A DNA stretch of 64,000 nt from the NCBI RefSeq assembly GCF_023617245.1, contig NZ_CP067396.1, positions 3,658,001 to 3,722,000 of the forward strand, given 5' to 3'. The stretch is from Lysobacter enzymogenes (GTDB lineage Bacteria; Pseudomonadota; Gammaproteobacteria; Xanthomonadales; Xanthomonadaceae). Positions 35,960-45,305 of this stretch are shown here, piece after piece. The translations under genes and the position numbers were made by a program. A model generated the notes under the pieces. That model saw only the letters and a list, made by a program, of their open reading frames with translations, was not told the DNA's origin and did not search any database. How positions within the stretch are numbered: position 1 is the stretch's first letter; every line of letters starts with the position of its first letter.

Positions 35960-36023
35960 GCGCAGCGCTTTTGGCGGCATGCAATTCAATCCCGGCCCTT
36001 CGATGCAGGCCCGACCCGGTTGC

Positions 36024-36122
36024 TTTTGTGGGAGGGACTTCAGTCCCGACGCTGTTCTTTCAATCACCGCAAATACACGGCAAGCGGATCGAACAGCGTC
36101 GGGACTGAAGTCCCTCCCACAG
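36024..36122. repeat. Inverted-repeat pair, family A (variant)
   Basis: Arms lie at 36024-36057 (GGGAGGGACTTCAGTCCCGA) and 36087-36122 (complement). The same variant, GGGACTGAAGTCCC, is the one inside the MFS gene. The pair lies between the effector gene and the convergent RidA gene. Confidence 0.88.
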
Positions 36123-36214
36123 CGAAGCGGCCGCCTTGGCGGACGCTGCGTGTATCGAGGGAATTCGCGTGAGCTCGGACCGTTGCGCAATTGCCCAAGC
36201 CGCTACGCGATCCC

Positions 36215-36568
36215 TCAGCCCCCCGACACCGCCGCGGTCACCACGATCTCGACCCGATACTTCGGATTGGCCAACGGCGCCTGCACGGTCGCGCGCGGCG
36301 GGGTGTGGCCGGGTTCGACCCAGGCGTCCCAGACCGCGTTCATGCCGTCGAAGTCGGCGATGTCGGCGAGGAAGATCTGCGCCATCAGGATGCGGGTCTT
36401 GTCGCTGCCGGCGCGCGCCAGCAGCGCGTCGATCGAGGCCAGGGTCTCGCGGGTCTGGCCGGCGATGTCCAGGTCCTCGCTGTCGGGCACTTGCCCGGCC
36501 AGGTAGGCCACGCCGTTGTGGATCGCCATTTCCGACAGGCGCGCGCCTACGTCGAATCGCTGGATCAT
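36215..36568 (-). CDS. RidA family protein
   Basis: This 117-residue YjgF/YER057c/UK114-family protein has SEMAIHNGVAYLAGQVPDS near residue 12, TRETLASIDALLARAGSDK in the middle, and VQAPLANPKYRVEIVVTA near the C-terminus. The Arg in YRVEI is close to the active-site Arg in deaminating members. RidA proteins destroy reactive enamine or imine intermediates in the cytosol. The length is normal. It is convergent with the effector gene and separated from the next minus-strand gene by about 195 bp. Confidence 0.88.
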   Translation of the reverse strand: MIQRFDVGARLSEMAIHNGVAYLAGQVPDSEDLDIAGQTRETLASIDALLARAGSDKTRILMAQIFLADIADFDGMNAVWDAWVEPGHTPPRATVQAPLANPKYRVEIVVTAAVSGG

Positions 36569-36763
36569 GTGTCACCTCGCTGCTGTGGGGACGGCATTGT
36601 CCCGCATCGCGGCGGCGCCGACAGCCCTTGGGAGAAGCCGGCGCTCGCGGGCCGCGCGCGGCCGACCGGGCGCAGGCTCGACGCGCGGGCGGCCGCAGCC
36701 GCCTGCGAAGGCGCCCACCCGCCTTGCCGGCCGTGTCCGGGCCGGCTCCGGGTCCGCGCGGAA

Positions 36764-37462
36764 CTACATCTCCTGCGTGTTCGCCTCGATGATCCGGTCG
36801 CTTTCGGCGCGCTCGCCCGCGCGTTCGGCGCGCAGGGCCGCGTCGGCGTTGGCGCGGTGCTGGGCGCGCACCTGCGGCGGCAGCGCATCGACCTGGCGGT
36901 TGGGCTGCGACATCGCCCGCTCGCCCGGCGGCAGTTGGCAGTTGCGGCTGAGGATTTCCAGTTCGTCGCCGTTGCGCGCCGCGCCGCTTTGCAGGTTGAC
37001 CACCACGCCGAGGGTGTCGCCCAGCGGTTCGAGCTGGCGGCAGATCGCATCGACCGTGCCGTAGCTGCGGTCTGCGTTGCGGTCGACGATGGCGAACAGA
37101 TTCTCGCCGTCGATCCACACCACCGAGCGCACGCCCTCGACGCCGCGCGCGGCGATGCGGGCGTTCTCGCGGTCCACGCGCTTGCTCGGGTCGGCGAGCT
37201 TGATCGAGCGGTTGAAGTCGCGGTTGAGCTCCTGCAGGTTCTGCTGCAAACCCTGCTGGTCGCCGCCGAGCGCTTGCGCGCGCATCTTGACCAGCCGCTG
37301 CGCGGTCTCGCCCGGGTCCAGCATCTGTCCGGCGCGCGGCGGCGCGGCCTCGGCCTGCGCGCGGCCGCCGCTGTCGGCGCCGCCGCAGCCGCCGGCCAGC
37401 AACGCCGCGGACGCCGCCAACGCCGCCCACACCGGGGATTTCGGGATCGCCTTGCGCTTCAT
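36764..37462 (-). CDS. Lipoprotein of unknown function
   Basis: This 232-residue protein has a lipoprotein signal (lipobox LAGGC near residue 26) and a Gly/Ala-rich linker. The helical part has MLDPGETAQRLVKMRAQAL and then GVRSVVWIDGENLFAIVDRN. The C-terminal 50 residues are Arg/Ala/Glu-rich and probably helical. It is predicted to be anchored facing the periplasm. No family was recognised. It ends with TQEM and a TAG-like stop at the plus-strand CTA near 36764. Confidence 0.7.
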   Translation of the reverse strand: MKRKAIPKSPVWAALAASAALLAGGCGGADSGGRAQAEAAPPRAGQMLDPGETAQRLVKMRAQALGGDQQGLQQNLQELNRDFNRSIKLADPSKRVDRENARIAARGVEGVRSVVWIDGENLFAIVDRNADRSYGTVDAICRQLEPLGDTLGVVVNLQSGAARNGDELEILSRNCQLPPGERAMSQPNRQVDALPPQVRAQHRANADAALRAERAGERAESDRIIEANTQEM

Positions 37463-37903
37463 CGCTGCACCTCGCCGCCGCGCGGCCTGGCTTGGGAACG
37501 GGCCGCGCGCTCGCCGGCGCGGACCACAGCGGCCTTATACCGCGCCGCGGCGCAAAACGGTTGCCGCATCGCAACGCAAATGCGAACCCGGTCGCGCGCG
37601 GGCCGTATCGATGCCGCAACTCGCGCACCCGGAACCGCGCCGCGGCGGATTCCGCGACCGCGGCCCAAATTCAGCTTCGAGCCGCCGCTACATTCGCGCC
37701 CAGGCGCAAGACCCGCGCCCGCTTGCGCCGCCTCGCGCGGCGACGGCCGGAAATCGCACCGGCCGCGGCGGGCACGGCGCGCGCCGTTCCAATAGCGGTA
37801 CAGATAACGATAACGACGCCATCGCCGATGCTGTCGCCGCACCGTGGCCTCGCGCCGCGATGCGCCTCGGGGGGACCGAGAACCCGAACCCTGAGGAATC
37901 CTC

Positions 37904-38857
37904 ATGTCCAAGCCCGCCACGTCCCCGCTCCGCCTCCGCACCGCCCTCGCCCGCGCCGCCGGCCTGTTCGGCCTGTTGTGCGCGCATTCGGCCTTCGCCG
38001 CGCCGCAAGCGCCATTCGCCGACGATGCCCTCGCCCCGGCCGCGGTCGCGCCGGCCGCCTGCAACTACGTCGAATGGACGCGCGGGGTGAACTACACCCT
38101 GGGCACCATCGTGCGCTTCCCGCCGAACGGCCAGTTCTACAAGCTGGTCAACGTCGGCACCAACGGCAGCGACGGCACCGACCCGACCATCAGCACCTGG
38201 TATTGGCAGCCGACCACCTGCGACGGCGGCGGCCCCTCGCCGGGCGGCTTCGTGGTCAGCGAGGCGCAGTTCAACCAGATGTTCCCCAACCGCAACGGCT
38301 TCTACACCTACTCAGGGCTGATCGCGGCGCTGCGTTCGTATCCTAACTTCGCCAAGGAAGGCGGCGACACCATCGCGCGCCAGGAAGCGGCGGCGTTCCT
38401 GGCCAACGTCCACCACGAGACCGGCGGGCTGGTGCACATCCGCGAGCAGAACCAGGCCAACTGGGACCATTACTGCCAGCCGGCCGGCACCTGCGGCGGC
38501 AAGCAGTATTACGGGCGCGGGCCGATCCAGCTGAGCTGGAACTACAACTATTCCGCCGCCGGCAATGCGCTGGGGCTGGACCTGATCAACAACCCCGACT
38601 GGGTCGCCACCAACTCGGCGATCTCGTGGCAGACCGCCTTGTGGTACTGGATGACCCAGCGCGGCGCCGCCAGCAACACTCCGCACCAGGCGATGGTGAA
38701 CCTGCGCGCGTTCGGCGAGACCATCCGCGCGATCAACGGCGGCATCGAATGCAACGCCGGCGGCATCGGCCACCAGCAGATGCTCAACCGGGTGCAGATC
38801 TATCGCGGCTTCAGCGCGACGCTCGGCGTGCCCGCGGGCAACAACCTGGAGTGCTGA
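37904..38857 (+). CDS. Secreted GH19 chitinase with CBM5/12-like domain
   Basis: This 317-residue protein has a signal peptide (residues 1 to about 33, ending HSAFA). A small chitin-binding CBM5/12-type module covers residues 53-107 (YVEWTRGVNYTLGTIVRFPPNGQFYKLV cut short here, then STWYWQPTTC). The GH19 catalytic domain covers residues 115-317. HHETGG has the general acid Glu172, HIREQNQ has the likely general base Glu181, and YYGRGPIQLSWNYNY is the substrate-cleft signature. Such enzymes cut chitin of fungal walls, and some cut peptidoglycan-like polymers. It is monocistronic and followed by a repeat pair. Confidence 0.92.
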   Translation: MSKPATSPLRLRTALARAAGLFGLLCAHSAFAAPQAPFADDALAPAAVAPAACNYVEWTRGVNYTLGTIVRFPPNGQFYKLVNVGTNGSDGTDPTISTWYWQPTTCDGGGPSPGGFVVSEAQFNQMFPNRNGFYTYSGLIAALRSYPNFAKEGGDTIARQEAAAFLANVHHETGGLVHIREQNQANWDHYCQPAGTCGGKQYYGRGPIQLSWNYNYSAAGNALGLDLINNPDWVATNSAISWQTALWYWMTQRGAASNTPHQAMVNLRAFGETIRAINGGIECNAGGIGHQQMLNRVQIYRGFSATLGVPAGNNLEC

Positions 38858-38869
38858 CGGCGTTGTGAG

Positions 38870-38954
38870 GTGGGAGGGCTTTCAGGCCCGATGCTCTTGT
38901 CCCGCATCGCGGGAATCTGAAAGAAGAGCATCGGGCCTGAAGGCCCTCCCACTG
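38870..38954. repeat. Inverted-repeat pair, family A
   Basis: The left arm is near 38870-38900 (GGGAGGGCTTTCAGGCCCGA) and the right arm near 38921-38953. The pair lies between convergent genes right after the chitinase stop. Arm ends are placed to within one or two bases. Confidence 0.82.
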
Positions 38955-38955
38955 C

Positions 38956-39561
38956 TCAGCCGTCGAACGCGGCGCAGCCGATTTCCTGCGTGCCGGGTTC
39001 GTCGCCCTTGCGCACGAAGCGGATGTCCGGCATCGGCACGTCCTCGGTCGCCTCCGCCATCGGTACGCCCTCGCTGTAGACGTCGCGATAGACCTGCGGC
39101 AACGGCTTGGCGCCGATCGCCGCGCGCGCCTGTTCCGGCGTGGCCTCGACCACGACCGCGAAGGTCGCGCCGCTGCCGAAGTCGAACTCGATCCGGCGCA
39201 CCGGGAACCCGTGCAGGCGGATCGGCTTGCCCGGCGTCAGCGTGCCCGAACCGACCCCGACCTCGCCGACGCTGGCGTCGTCGCTGATGCCGACGCCGGC
39301 ATCGCGCAAAGTCTTGTCGAACCCGGCTTCCTGCACGTCGGAAATGAAGCCGCCGGCGCAGGCGGCGTTGCTCGCCACCCAGGCGGCGAAATCGAATGCC
39401 GGCGCGGACGCCGCCGGCGTCGCAGGCGCCGCCGCCACAGGCGGCGACGACGCGTCGCCGCGCTCGCCGCAAGCGCTCAAGCCCGCGGCCAGCAAGGCGC
39501 CGGCGAGCGCGCCGGGCACCCAGCCGCGAGCGCGGATAGCCATGGACGAACACGCGTTCAT
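38956..39561 (-). CDS. Lipoprotein of unknown function
   Basis: This 201-residue protein has a leader of about 30 residues ending in the lipobox LSAC, then a Pro/Ala linker. The globular part has FDFAAWVASNAACAGGFI, PIRLHGFPVRRIEFDFGSG and a late EIGCAAFDG, with two Cys that may pair. ATG 39561 has GAGAGGTGA six bases upstream. The in-frame ATG at 39543 is an alternative. No family was recognised. It is co-directional with and 31 bp downstream of the PhoPQ-related gene, so the two may share a transcript. Confidence 0.7.
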   Translation of the reverse strand: MNACSSMAIRARGWVPGALAGALLAAGLSACGERGDASSPPVAAAPATPAASAPAFDFAAWVASNAACAGGFISDVQEAGFDKTLRDAGVGISDDASVGEVGVGSGTLTPGKPIRLHGFPVRRIEFDFGSGATFAVVVEATPEQARAAIGAKPLPQVYRDVYSEGVPMAEATEDVPMPDIRFVRKGDEPGTQEIGCAAFDG

Positions 39562-39592
39562 GCGATCACCTCTCCCTGAAAGTGGCGACAGC

Positions 39593-41116
39593 CTACCCGT
39601 TCGCCGCCGCCGGCGCAGCCGCGGGCGCGTGCGTGGGCGCGTGCGGCGGCAGCACCAGGCAAGCGCCGCTGCCGTTCGGCGGCGGCTGGTTCGGGAACTG
39701 CGCGTCCGGGTAGACGAACACCGGCGAGGTCGCGACGAAGCCGTCGGCGAAGGCGAACTCGACGAAGGCCGCGCCCCAGCCGCGCGCCGGCTTGGCCAGC
39801 GCCGCCTCGACCGCGTTGCGCCGCAGTTCCAGCGGCTGCTCGCGATAACGCACGCCGCAGGCGTAGCGGAAATCGCGCGAATCCGGATTCTCCGCCAGCC
39901 ACAGCCGCGCCGACACCGGCCGCTCGGACGCGCGCGCGCTCAGGCGCAGCGCGCCGTCGCGCTCGCCGAGCCGCGCGCGCACCTGAGGCAGCGCCTGGTG
40001 GCGGTTCCAGCGCTGCAACGCCGGAATCAGCGTGGTGCGGATGTGGTCGCGGATGCCGCCGTGGTTGGAGTTCGGCGCCGCGCGCAGCGCGGTCGCGCCG
40101 GGCAGGTCGTCCACGTACAGGCGTTGCGCGTCGGGCGGGAAGAAATCGTCGCCGCTGGCGCTGACCAGATACTTGGGAATGCCCAGCCGCGCGCGATGGC
40201 GGCCGGACAGATAGCTGTAGGGATCGTCGACCTGCATCAGCCGGGCGAAGGCCGGTTCTTGGTAGCGGCGGGTGATGCCTTCCTGGTAGTACGGCTGCAA
40301 CGCGATCGGCCAGCCGCCGCCGTAGACCCGGCCGATATGGCCGATCAGCGGCGCGATGCGCATGTCGATCACGTAGGACACGATGGCGCCGACGCGCGCG
40401 TCGCCGATCGCGGTCAGCCACGCCGCCCAGGCGCGCTTGGACGCGCCGGTGACCACGAACGAGCGCAACCGGTACGGCGCAAGCTCGCGCTGGGCCAGGT
40501 CCATCGCCTTGACCGCGGCCTCGGCCATCGGCACGTGCAGCGGCAAGGTGGCGTTGCTCGCGACCGGCTCGTCGAGGAAGCGGCGCCAGGTCGCGGCGAC
40601 CAGCGCGTCCTCCTTGCGCGGCGGCTCGCCCGGCAGCGCGAGGTACTGGTTCGGCGCGTCGGACACCGACACCACGATGGTCTGGGTGGCCACCGCGGTC
40701 TCGCGCGCGAGCTCCTCGCTGAAGTCGCTCGGCGGGCGCTGCGGATCGCTGCCGTTGCCGCGGTTGGTGCCGTTGTTGATCACCAGCAGGGCCGATTTCG
40801 GCCGCGCCGCATCCGGCACGTAGAGATCGACGCGATGGCTCCACTGCGCCGGATCGGCGCCGCCGCTTTCCGGCCACGATTGCGAATACAGGCGATAGCT
40901 GCGCCGCTCCGCGCCGTCCAGGCGCACACGCTCGATCGCCTCGTAGCGCAGCGGCAGGCGCGATTGGCGCTGGCGGTAATCGGGCCAGGCCTGTCCGAAA
41001 TCGGCCGTCGGCGCGCGCTGCGCGGCGGGCGCGGCGGCGTGCAAGCTGGCGCAGGCGGCGAGCGCGGCGACGCAGGCCAGGGTCGAGACGTAACGGGCGA
41101 AACGCGGCGGCTTCAT
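39593..41116 (-). CDS. PhoPQ-activated pathogenicity-related family protein (alpha/beta hydrolase)
   Basis: This 507-residue protein has a signal peptide (MKPPRFARYVSTLACVAALA, with a possible lipobox LAAC). The body matches the PhoPQ_related family: LLVINNGTNRG, YLALPGEPPRKEDALVAATWRRFLDE, VTGASKRAWAAWLTAIGD (nucleophile elbow G-A-S), and ISASGDDFFPPDAQ-like VSASGDDFFPPDAQ. The name comes from Salmonella pqaA, linked to polymyxin resistance and virulence. The substrate is unknown. It is likely periplasmic or secreted. ATG 41116 fits the signal peptide. The longer upstream frame crosses a repeat pair. Confidence 0.88.
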   Translation of the reverse strand: MKPPRFARYVSTLACVAALAACASLHAAAPAAQRAPTADFGQAWPDYRQRQSRLPLRYEAIERVRLDGAERRSYRLYSQSWPESGGADPAQWSHRVDLYVPDAARPKSALLVINNGTNRGNGSDPQRPPSDFSEELARETAVATQTIVVSVSDAPNQYLALPGEPPRKEDALVAATWRRFLDEPVASNATLPLHVPMAEAAVKAMDLAQRELAPYRLRSFVVTGASKRAWAAWLTAIGDARVGAIVSYVIDMRIAPLIGHIGRVYGGGWPIALQPYYQEGITRRYQEPAFARLMQVDDPYSYLSGRHRARLGIPKYLVSASGDDFFPPDAQRLYVDDLPGATALRAAPNSNHGGIRDHIRTTLIPALQRWNRHQALPQVRARLGERDGALRLSARASERPVSARLWLAENPDSRDFRYACGVRYREQPLELRRNAVEAALAKPARGWGAAFVEFAFADGFVATSPVFVYPDAQFPNQPPPNGSGACLVLPPHAPTHAPAAAPAAANG

Positions 41117-41197
41117 GCGCGGACGGTCCTGGTGGGCGAAAGGCAAGGATAAACGCAGGCGGTCGCGGCGTCGGCGGCGGCGGTCGGGTTTGTCGCC

Positions 41198-41298
41198 GTT
41201 GCGTTGTCGCGGTTGCGGCTTGCGCCGCTCTACAGGAGCTTCGGCGGCTTCGTATCCGACTGTAGGAGCGGCGCGAGCCGCGACCGCGACAACGCAGC
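41198..41298. repeat. Inverted-repeat pair, family B
   Basis: Arms at 41198-41237 and 41260-41298 carry the family consensus TGTAGGAGCGGCGCGAGCCG. The left arm has a one-base gap (GCTCTACAGG for GCTCCTACAGG). It lies between the divergent PhoPQ-related and amidase genes. Confidence 0.88.
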
Positions 41299-41695
41299 CA
41301 CGACGAACGCAGCCGCAATCGCAACGCAACACGCACCGCGCACCGGCCCGCGCCCACCCGAACCGACACACCGCGCAAATTCCGTTCGTCACAACACCTT
41401 CGCGCGCCGATTCGATTTCGTTCATCGCCGCGGCGTGCGCCAACGCACATCGCGACACGGCCGCCCGGCAAAATCCCGTAGCGCGCGACCCGTCACAGAA
41501 CCGGTGACCTGTCCGACCGCCCGCCGCGCGTTGTTACTTTCGGACATCGCCTTCGCACACGCGGCCGACGCCGCGTGCGGAGCATCGATCCTTCCGCAGC
41601 ACTCCCGCACCGACGCATCCATCGCCGACACGCGAACGCGCGCGGCCCGTCCGCGCGCGTCCGCTCAACGCCACCAGCGCAAAGGAGCCTTCCGC

Positions 41696-42826
41696 ATGTG
41701 CACCAACTTCCTGCTGTCCGTCCCCAACGTTCCCTCGGGCTCGCCAGGCGCGCTCCAGCACATCACCGCGCGCTGCATGGAACTCACCGGCACCCTCGCC
41801 ACCCGCCTGTACCGCGTGCCGGCGCAGCAGAAGTTCCCGATCTTCCGCGACCACTCGCAGCCGTGGACCGGCCAATACGGCTTCGTCGCCCTCGCCGATC
41901 CGGAGACGATGCCGGAGTTCACCACCTTCATCGACGGCATCAACCAGGCCGGCCTGTCCTGCGCGGCGCTGTGGTTGCCGGGCACGCAGTACGCGACCCA
42001 GGCCGACAGCGGCGAACAGCCCGTCGCCTTCCACGATTTCGTCGCCTGGGTGATGAGCCAGTTCGACTCGGTGCCGACCCTGGTCAGCGCGCTGGCCAAG
42101 GTGCGCATCGTCGGCCCGCAGCCCGACGCGCCGACCTATCTGCCGGTGCATTTCATCGCCACCGACAGCCAGGGCCTGAGCGCGGTGATCGAATGCATCG
42201 ACGGGCAGACCATCGTCTACGGCCCGGACTACCGCAACGGCGCCACCAACGACGCGGTGCTGACCAACGCGCCGACCTACGACTGGCACCGCAGCAACCT
42301 GGAGATCTACGAGAAGCTCAGCGTCGTCGGCTCGGGCACCTCGCGCAAGGCCGATTCCGGCCCGCCGGTCGGCGCCGGCACGGTCGGCCTGCCCGGCGAC
42401 ATCACTTCGCCCTCGCGCTTCATCAAGGCCTGGTTCCTGCGCAAGGGCCTGGGCCTGCTGCCGCGCGACGGCAAGGGCTGGCTGCCCACGGCCAAGCTCG
42501 ACGGCGCCACCGACAGCACCCAGACCGTCGTCAACGTCGCCCTGCAACTGGTGCAGATCGTCCAGGCCACGCCCTACGGCACCGCGCTGGTCAACAGCGA
42601 CAAGCATCCCTTGCCGCAGCAGGGCGACTGGACGATGTGGCAGGTCGCGCGCGACCACACCAACGCGGTGTACTACTTCAACAGCGCGTTCAACGCCACG
42701 GTGCAGCGGGTCGACCTGAGCCAGCTCGACTTCGGCGGCGGCAGCGTCAGCGCCGGCGAGCTGGCCTCGGTGCAGGTGATGCCGGCGCCGGGCCCCTGGT
42801 ACAACGACCTCAGCGCGCAGTTCTGA
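41696..42826 (+). CDS. Choloylglycine-hydrolase-family (Ntn) linear amide hydrolase
   Basis: This 376-residue Ntn-hydrolase begins MCTNF, so removal of Met exposes the catalytic Cys2. Other family signs are HITARCMEL (equivalent of the ARTMEF strand), YGFVALAD, GLSCAALWLPGTQY and the highly typical VLTNAPTYDWHRSNLEIYEKLS. The late QGDWTMWQVARDHTNAVYYFNS is also diagnostic. Relatives split bile-acid amides, penicillin V or acyl-homoserine lactones. There is no signal peptide, unlike many Gram-negative relatives, so it acts in the cytosol. AAAGGAG lies seven bases before the ATG. Confidence 0.9.
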   Translation: MCTNFLLSVPNVPSGSPGALQHITARCMELTGTLATRLYRVPAQQKFPIFRDHSQPWTGQYGFVALADPETMPEFTTFIDGINQAGLSCAALWLPGTQYATQADSGEQPVAFHDFVAWVMSQFDSVPTLVSALAKVRIVGPQPDAPTYLPVHFIATDSQGLSAVIECIDGQTIVYGPDYRNGATNDAVLTNAPTYDWHRSNLEIYEKLSVVGSGTSRKADSGPPVGAGTVGLPGDITSPSRFIKAWFLRKGLGLLPRDGKGWLPTAKLDGATDSTQTVVNVALQLVQIVQATPYGTALVNSDKHPLPQQGDWTMWQVARDHTNAVYYFNSAFNATVQRVDLSQLDFGGGSVSAGELASVQVMPAPGPWYNDLSAQF

Positions 42827-42985
42827 GCGCGCCGGTCTGAGCGCGCGGGCATGGGCGCGCAGACACGGACGCTTAGGCAGGGGCACGCAGGCGCGGGCGC
42901 GGGCGCCTGCGCGCACCGGCTGCAACGCGGCGCGGCTTGCCTGCATCTACGGGGAACACCTGTCCCTGTCGAACCGGAGCTGCCC

Positions 42986-44326
42986 ATGCGCCAGTCGTCC
43001 CGCCCGCCCCGCCTCGGCGCCTGGCGCCGTCGCGCCGCAACGCTGTGCCTGATCGCGCTGTGCGCGCCCGCCGTCGCCGCCCCGCCCGCGGCGCCGGCGG
43101 GGCCGCGCGCGATCGTGGCGCAGGTCGCCGACGCCATCGACCGCAACTTCTACGATCCGCAACGCGCCGCGCGCCTGGCGGCGCAACTGCGCGAGGAAGC
43201 CGGCGCCGGCCGCTACGACGCCGACACCGACCCGCGCGATCTCGCCACCGCGCTGAGCCGGCGCCTGCGCCCGGAAGACAACCACTTCCGGGTCGAATGG
43301 CGCGATCCGGCGCTCGCCGCGGCCGCGCCGCGCGGCCCCGGCCCGCGACCGTCCGCGGACGCCGCCGACGCCTCGCGCCGGCGCAACTACGGCCTGCGCG
43401 CGGTGGAAACCCTGGCGGGCAATGTCGGCTATCTGGACCTGCGCGAACTGCCGGACCTGGATTTCGACGATCCGGCCGATCCGGCCCGGCGCGCGCTCGA
43501 CGCCGCACTGGCGCTGCTGGCCGAGCGCGACGCGGTGATCGTCGACCTGCGCCACAACGGCGGCGGCTCGCCGGCCTCGGTGGGCTATCTGACCAGCGCC
43601 TTCACCCCGCGCGGCGCGCCGATCTACAACCGCTTCCGCGCGCGCCTGGACGGACACACGCGCAGCTTCGACGAAGCGCCGCAGCGGTGGTATCCGCAGC
43701 CGCGCCTGGACGTGCCGCTGTATGTGCTGACCAGCGCGCGCACCGGTTCGGCCGCCGAAGCGCTGGCCTACACCCTGCAGGCGGCGCGGCGCGCCACGGT
43801 GGTCGGCGAAGCCAGCGCCGGCGCGGCCAATCCCGGCGGCGAATTTCCGCTGGCGGACGGCTACCGCGTGTTCGTGTCCACCGGTTCGCCGACCAATCCG
43901 ATCACCGGCGGCAACTGGGAAGGCCGCGGCGTGCAGCCCGATATCGCCAGCGGCGCCGCGCAGGCGCTCGACACCGCGCGCCTGCGCGCGCTGGAGCGGA
44001 TCGTGGCCGCGCGCCAGGACGGCCCCGCCGCGCTGGACGCGCGCTGGACCCTGGAAGCGCTGCGCGCGCAGGCCGCGCCGGCGGCGTTCGCCGCCGCCGA
44101 CTACCTGGGCGAGTACGAACGCCTGCGCATCGAGGACGACAACGGGCGCTTGCTGCTGCGCGACGGCCGGCGTCCGCCGCAGCCGCTGACCGCGCTGCAG
44201 CGCGATCTGTTCTGCCTCAGCGACGATCCGGCGGTGCGCCTGCGTTTCGAACGCGGCGCCGACGGCCGGGTCGCGGCGCTGGAAACGCTGCGCAGCGACG
44301 GACGCAGCAGCCGCTATCGGCGCTGA
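42986..44326 (+). CDS. Secreted S41-family (C-terminal-processing-like) peptidase
   Basis: This 446-residue protein has a signal peptide (residues 1 to about 32, ending AVAA). The S41 catalytic part has VIVDLRHNGGGSPASV (residues 184-199) and SARTGSAAEALAYTL with Ser255 as nucleophile. ATVVGEASAGAANPGGEFPLADG follows. The N-terminal domain (residues 40-130) is the tail-specific-protease helical part. No PDZ is evident. The C-terminal 120 residues form a separate domain (YLGEYERLRIEDDNGRL) like the DUF3471-like lipocalin-type ends. Probably it degrades peptides in the periplasm. Confidence 0.85.
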   Translation: MRQSSRPPRLGAWRRRAATLCLIALCAPAVAAPPAAPAGPRAIVAQVADAIDRNFYDPQRAARLAAQLREEAGAGRYDADTDPRDLATALSRRLRPEDNHFRVEWRDPALAAAAPRGPGPRPSADAADASRRRNYGLRAVETLAGNVGYLDLRELPDLDFDDPADPARRALDAALALLAERDAVIVDLRHNGGGSPASVGYLTSAFTPRGAPIYNRFRARLDGHTRSFDEAPQRWYPQPRLDVPLYVLTSARTGSAAEALAYTLQAARRATVVGEASAGAANPGGEFPLADGYRVFVSTGSPTNPITGGNWEGRGVQPDIASGAAQALDTARLRALERIVAARQDGPAALDARWTLEALRAQAAPAAFAAADYLGEYERLRIEDDNGRLLLRDGRRPPQPLTALQRDLFCLSDDPAVRLRFERGADGRVAALETLRSDGRSSRYRR

Positions 44327-44691
44327 GCGCTGAGACGGCGCGTGCCCCGCCGACGCGTGCGGGCCGCCGCGCCCATCGCGCGTTCGCGAGCGCGCGAGCC
44401 CGACGACGCGCGCCCGTCGAAGCGGGCGTTCACAGCCGCGCCCGCGCGCCGTTCTGCACGAATGCACGGCGGCGCTGCGCCGGCCGGGACCGCAGGTTCC
44501 CATCCCAACCTCGTCCCGCGCCGGCCGCGTCGCCTGCGGCCCCTCTCCTGCTAGCGGGAGGGGGGCTTTTCGGCTGCGCCGGCGCGCACGGCCCTGCGCG
44601 GCTCGCGGGTATCGCAGCCACGGCGCCGCGCGCGGCCTTCACGTCCGCGGCCGCCGCGCGTTGGCATGGGTCCCGTCCGCGCCAGACCGCC
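44327..44691. other. Intergenic region after S41 peptidase gene
   Basis: About 365 bases, with no credible gene. A possible terminator lies at 44539-44570 and is listed separately. The rest is GC-rich and featureless. Confidence 0.5.
44539..44570 (+). terminator. Possible rho-independent terminator
   Basis: GCCCCTCTCC (44539-44548) pairs imperfectly with GGGAGGGGGGC (44556-44566) and is followed by TTTT. It lies about 210 bp after the S41 gene, so the assignment to that gene is uncertain. Confidence 0.45.
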
Positions 44692-45141
44692 ATGTACGCC
44701 GTCCTTACCCTGGAACCGCACCACCCCACCGTGCTGCGCGCCATCGAGATGATCCTCGCCGGCGCCAGTCTCCTGCCGGCACCGAGCGAGCATTGCGGGC
44801 CGATCCAGCCGGGCCAGCTGGCGCTGCTCGACCTGTCGCCCGCCGCGCACTCGGTGCTGGTGCTGGTCGGCAGCGCCGACGACGACAGGCTCAGCGGCCA
44901 CGCCGATTGGGACAGCTACCGCGCCGCGCTCGAACAGCGCATCGACCTCGCCGACTTCGACCAGGTGCACGCGGTCGCCTGCCCGATCCACGGCACCCAA
45001 ACCATCCGCTTCGCGCTGGGCGCGTTCGCCGCCGACCTGCAGCGCCGGCGCGGCGATGCGCAGGGCTGGCTGTTCGCCGTGCCCGGCGCGGCCTCGTTCC
45101 AGGCGCAGGGTTGGGCGCCCGCCGCGCCGCCGCCGTACTGA
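44692..45141 (+). CDS. Hypothetical protein, 149 residues
   Basis: Begins MYAVLTLEPHHPTVLRAIEM. Hydrophobic strands (SVLVLVGSAD), a charged helix and FALGAFAADLQRRRGDAQGWLF follow. There is no signal peptide. The position, just before a PAAR gene on the other strand and a HAD fragment, gives no strong clue. I do not recognise a family. The reading frame has typical codon use for the genome (third position mostly G/C), which supports it being real. Confidence 0.55.
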   Translation: MYAVLTLEPHHPTVLRAIEMILAGASLLPAPSEHCGPIQPGQLALLDLSPAAHSVLVLVGSADDDRLSGHADWDSYRAALEQRIDLADFDQVHAVACPIHGTQTIRFALGAFAADLQRRRGDAQGWLFAVPGAASFQAQGWAPAAPPPY

Positions 45142-45156
45142 GCGCGGCGGCGCCGG

Positions 45157-45236
45157 CTCACGCTGGCGCGGACGAAGCCGGCGAAGGTTTCGCGGGTGGC
45201 GATGGTGCCGTCGAAATCGAACACGGCCAGATCCAT
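45157..45236 (-). pseudogene. 5' fragment of a HAD-superfamily phosphatase gene
   Basis: The minus-strand frame from ATG 45236 encodes MDLAVFDFDGTIATRETFAG then FVRASVS. The DFDGT nucleophile motif and following residues match the start of HAD phosphatases of the serine-phosphatase type. After about 27 codons the match stops, the frame becomes Arg-rich, and the frame continues antisense to the 3' end of the hypothetical gene. No cap or motif II/III segment is present, so this is read as a remnant. Confidence 0.65.
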
Positions 45237-45305
45237 GCGGCCGCGCGTCCTGGATCGCGAGCCCGGACGGCCCGCGCGCAGTGTAGCCGCGCGGCGCCGG
45301 CCGGC

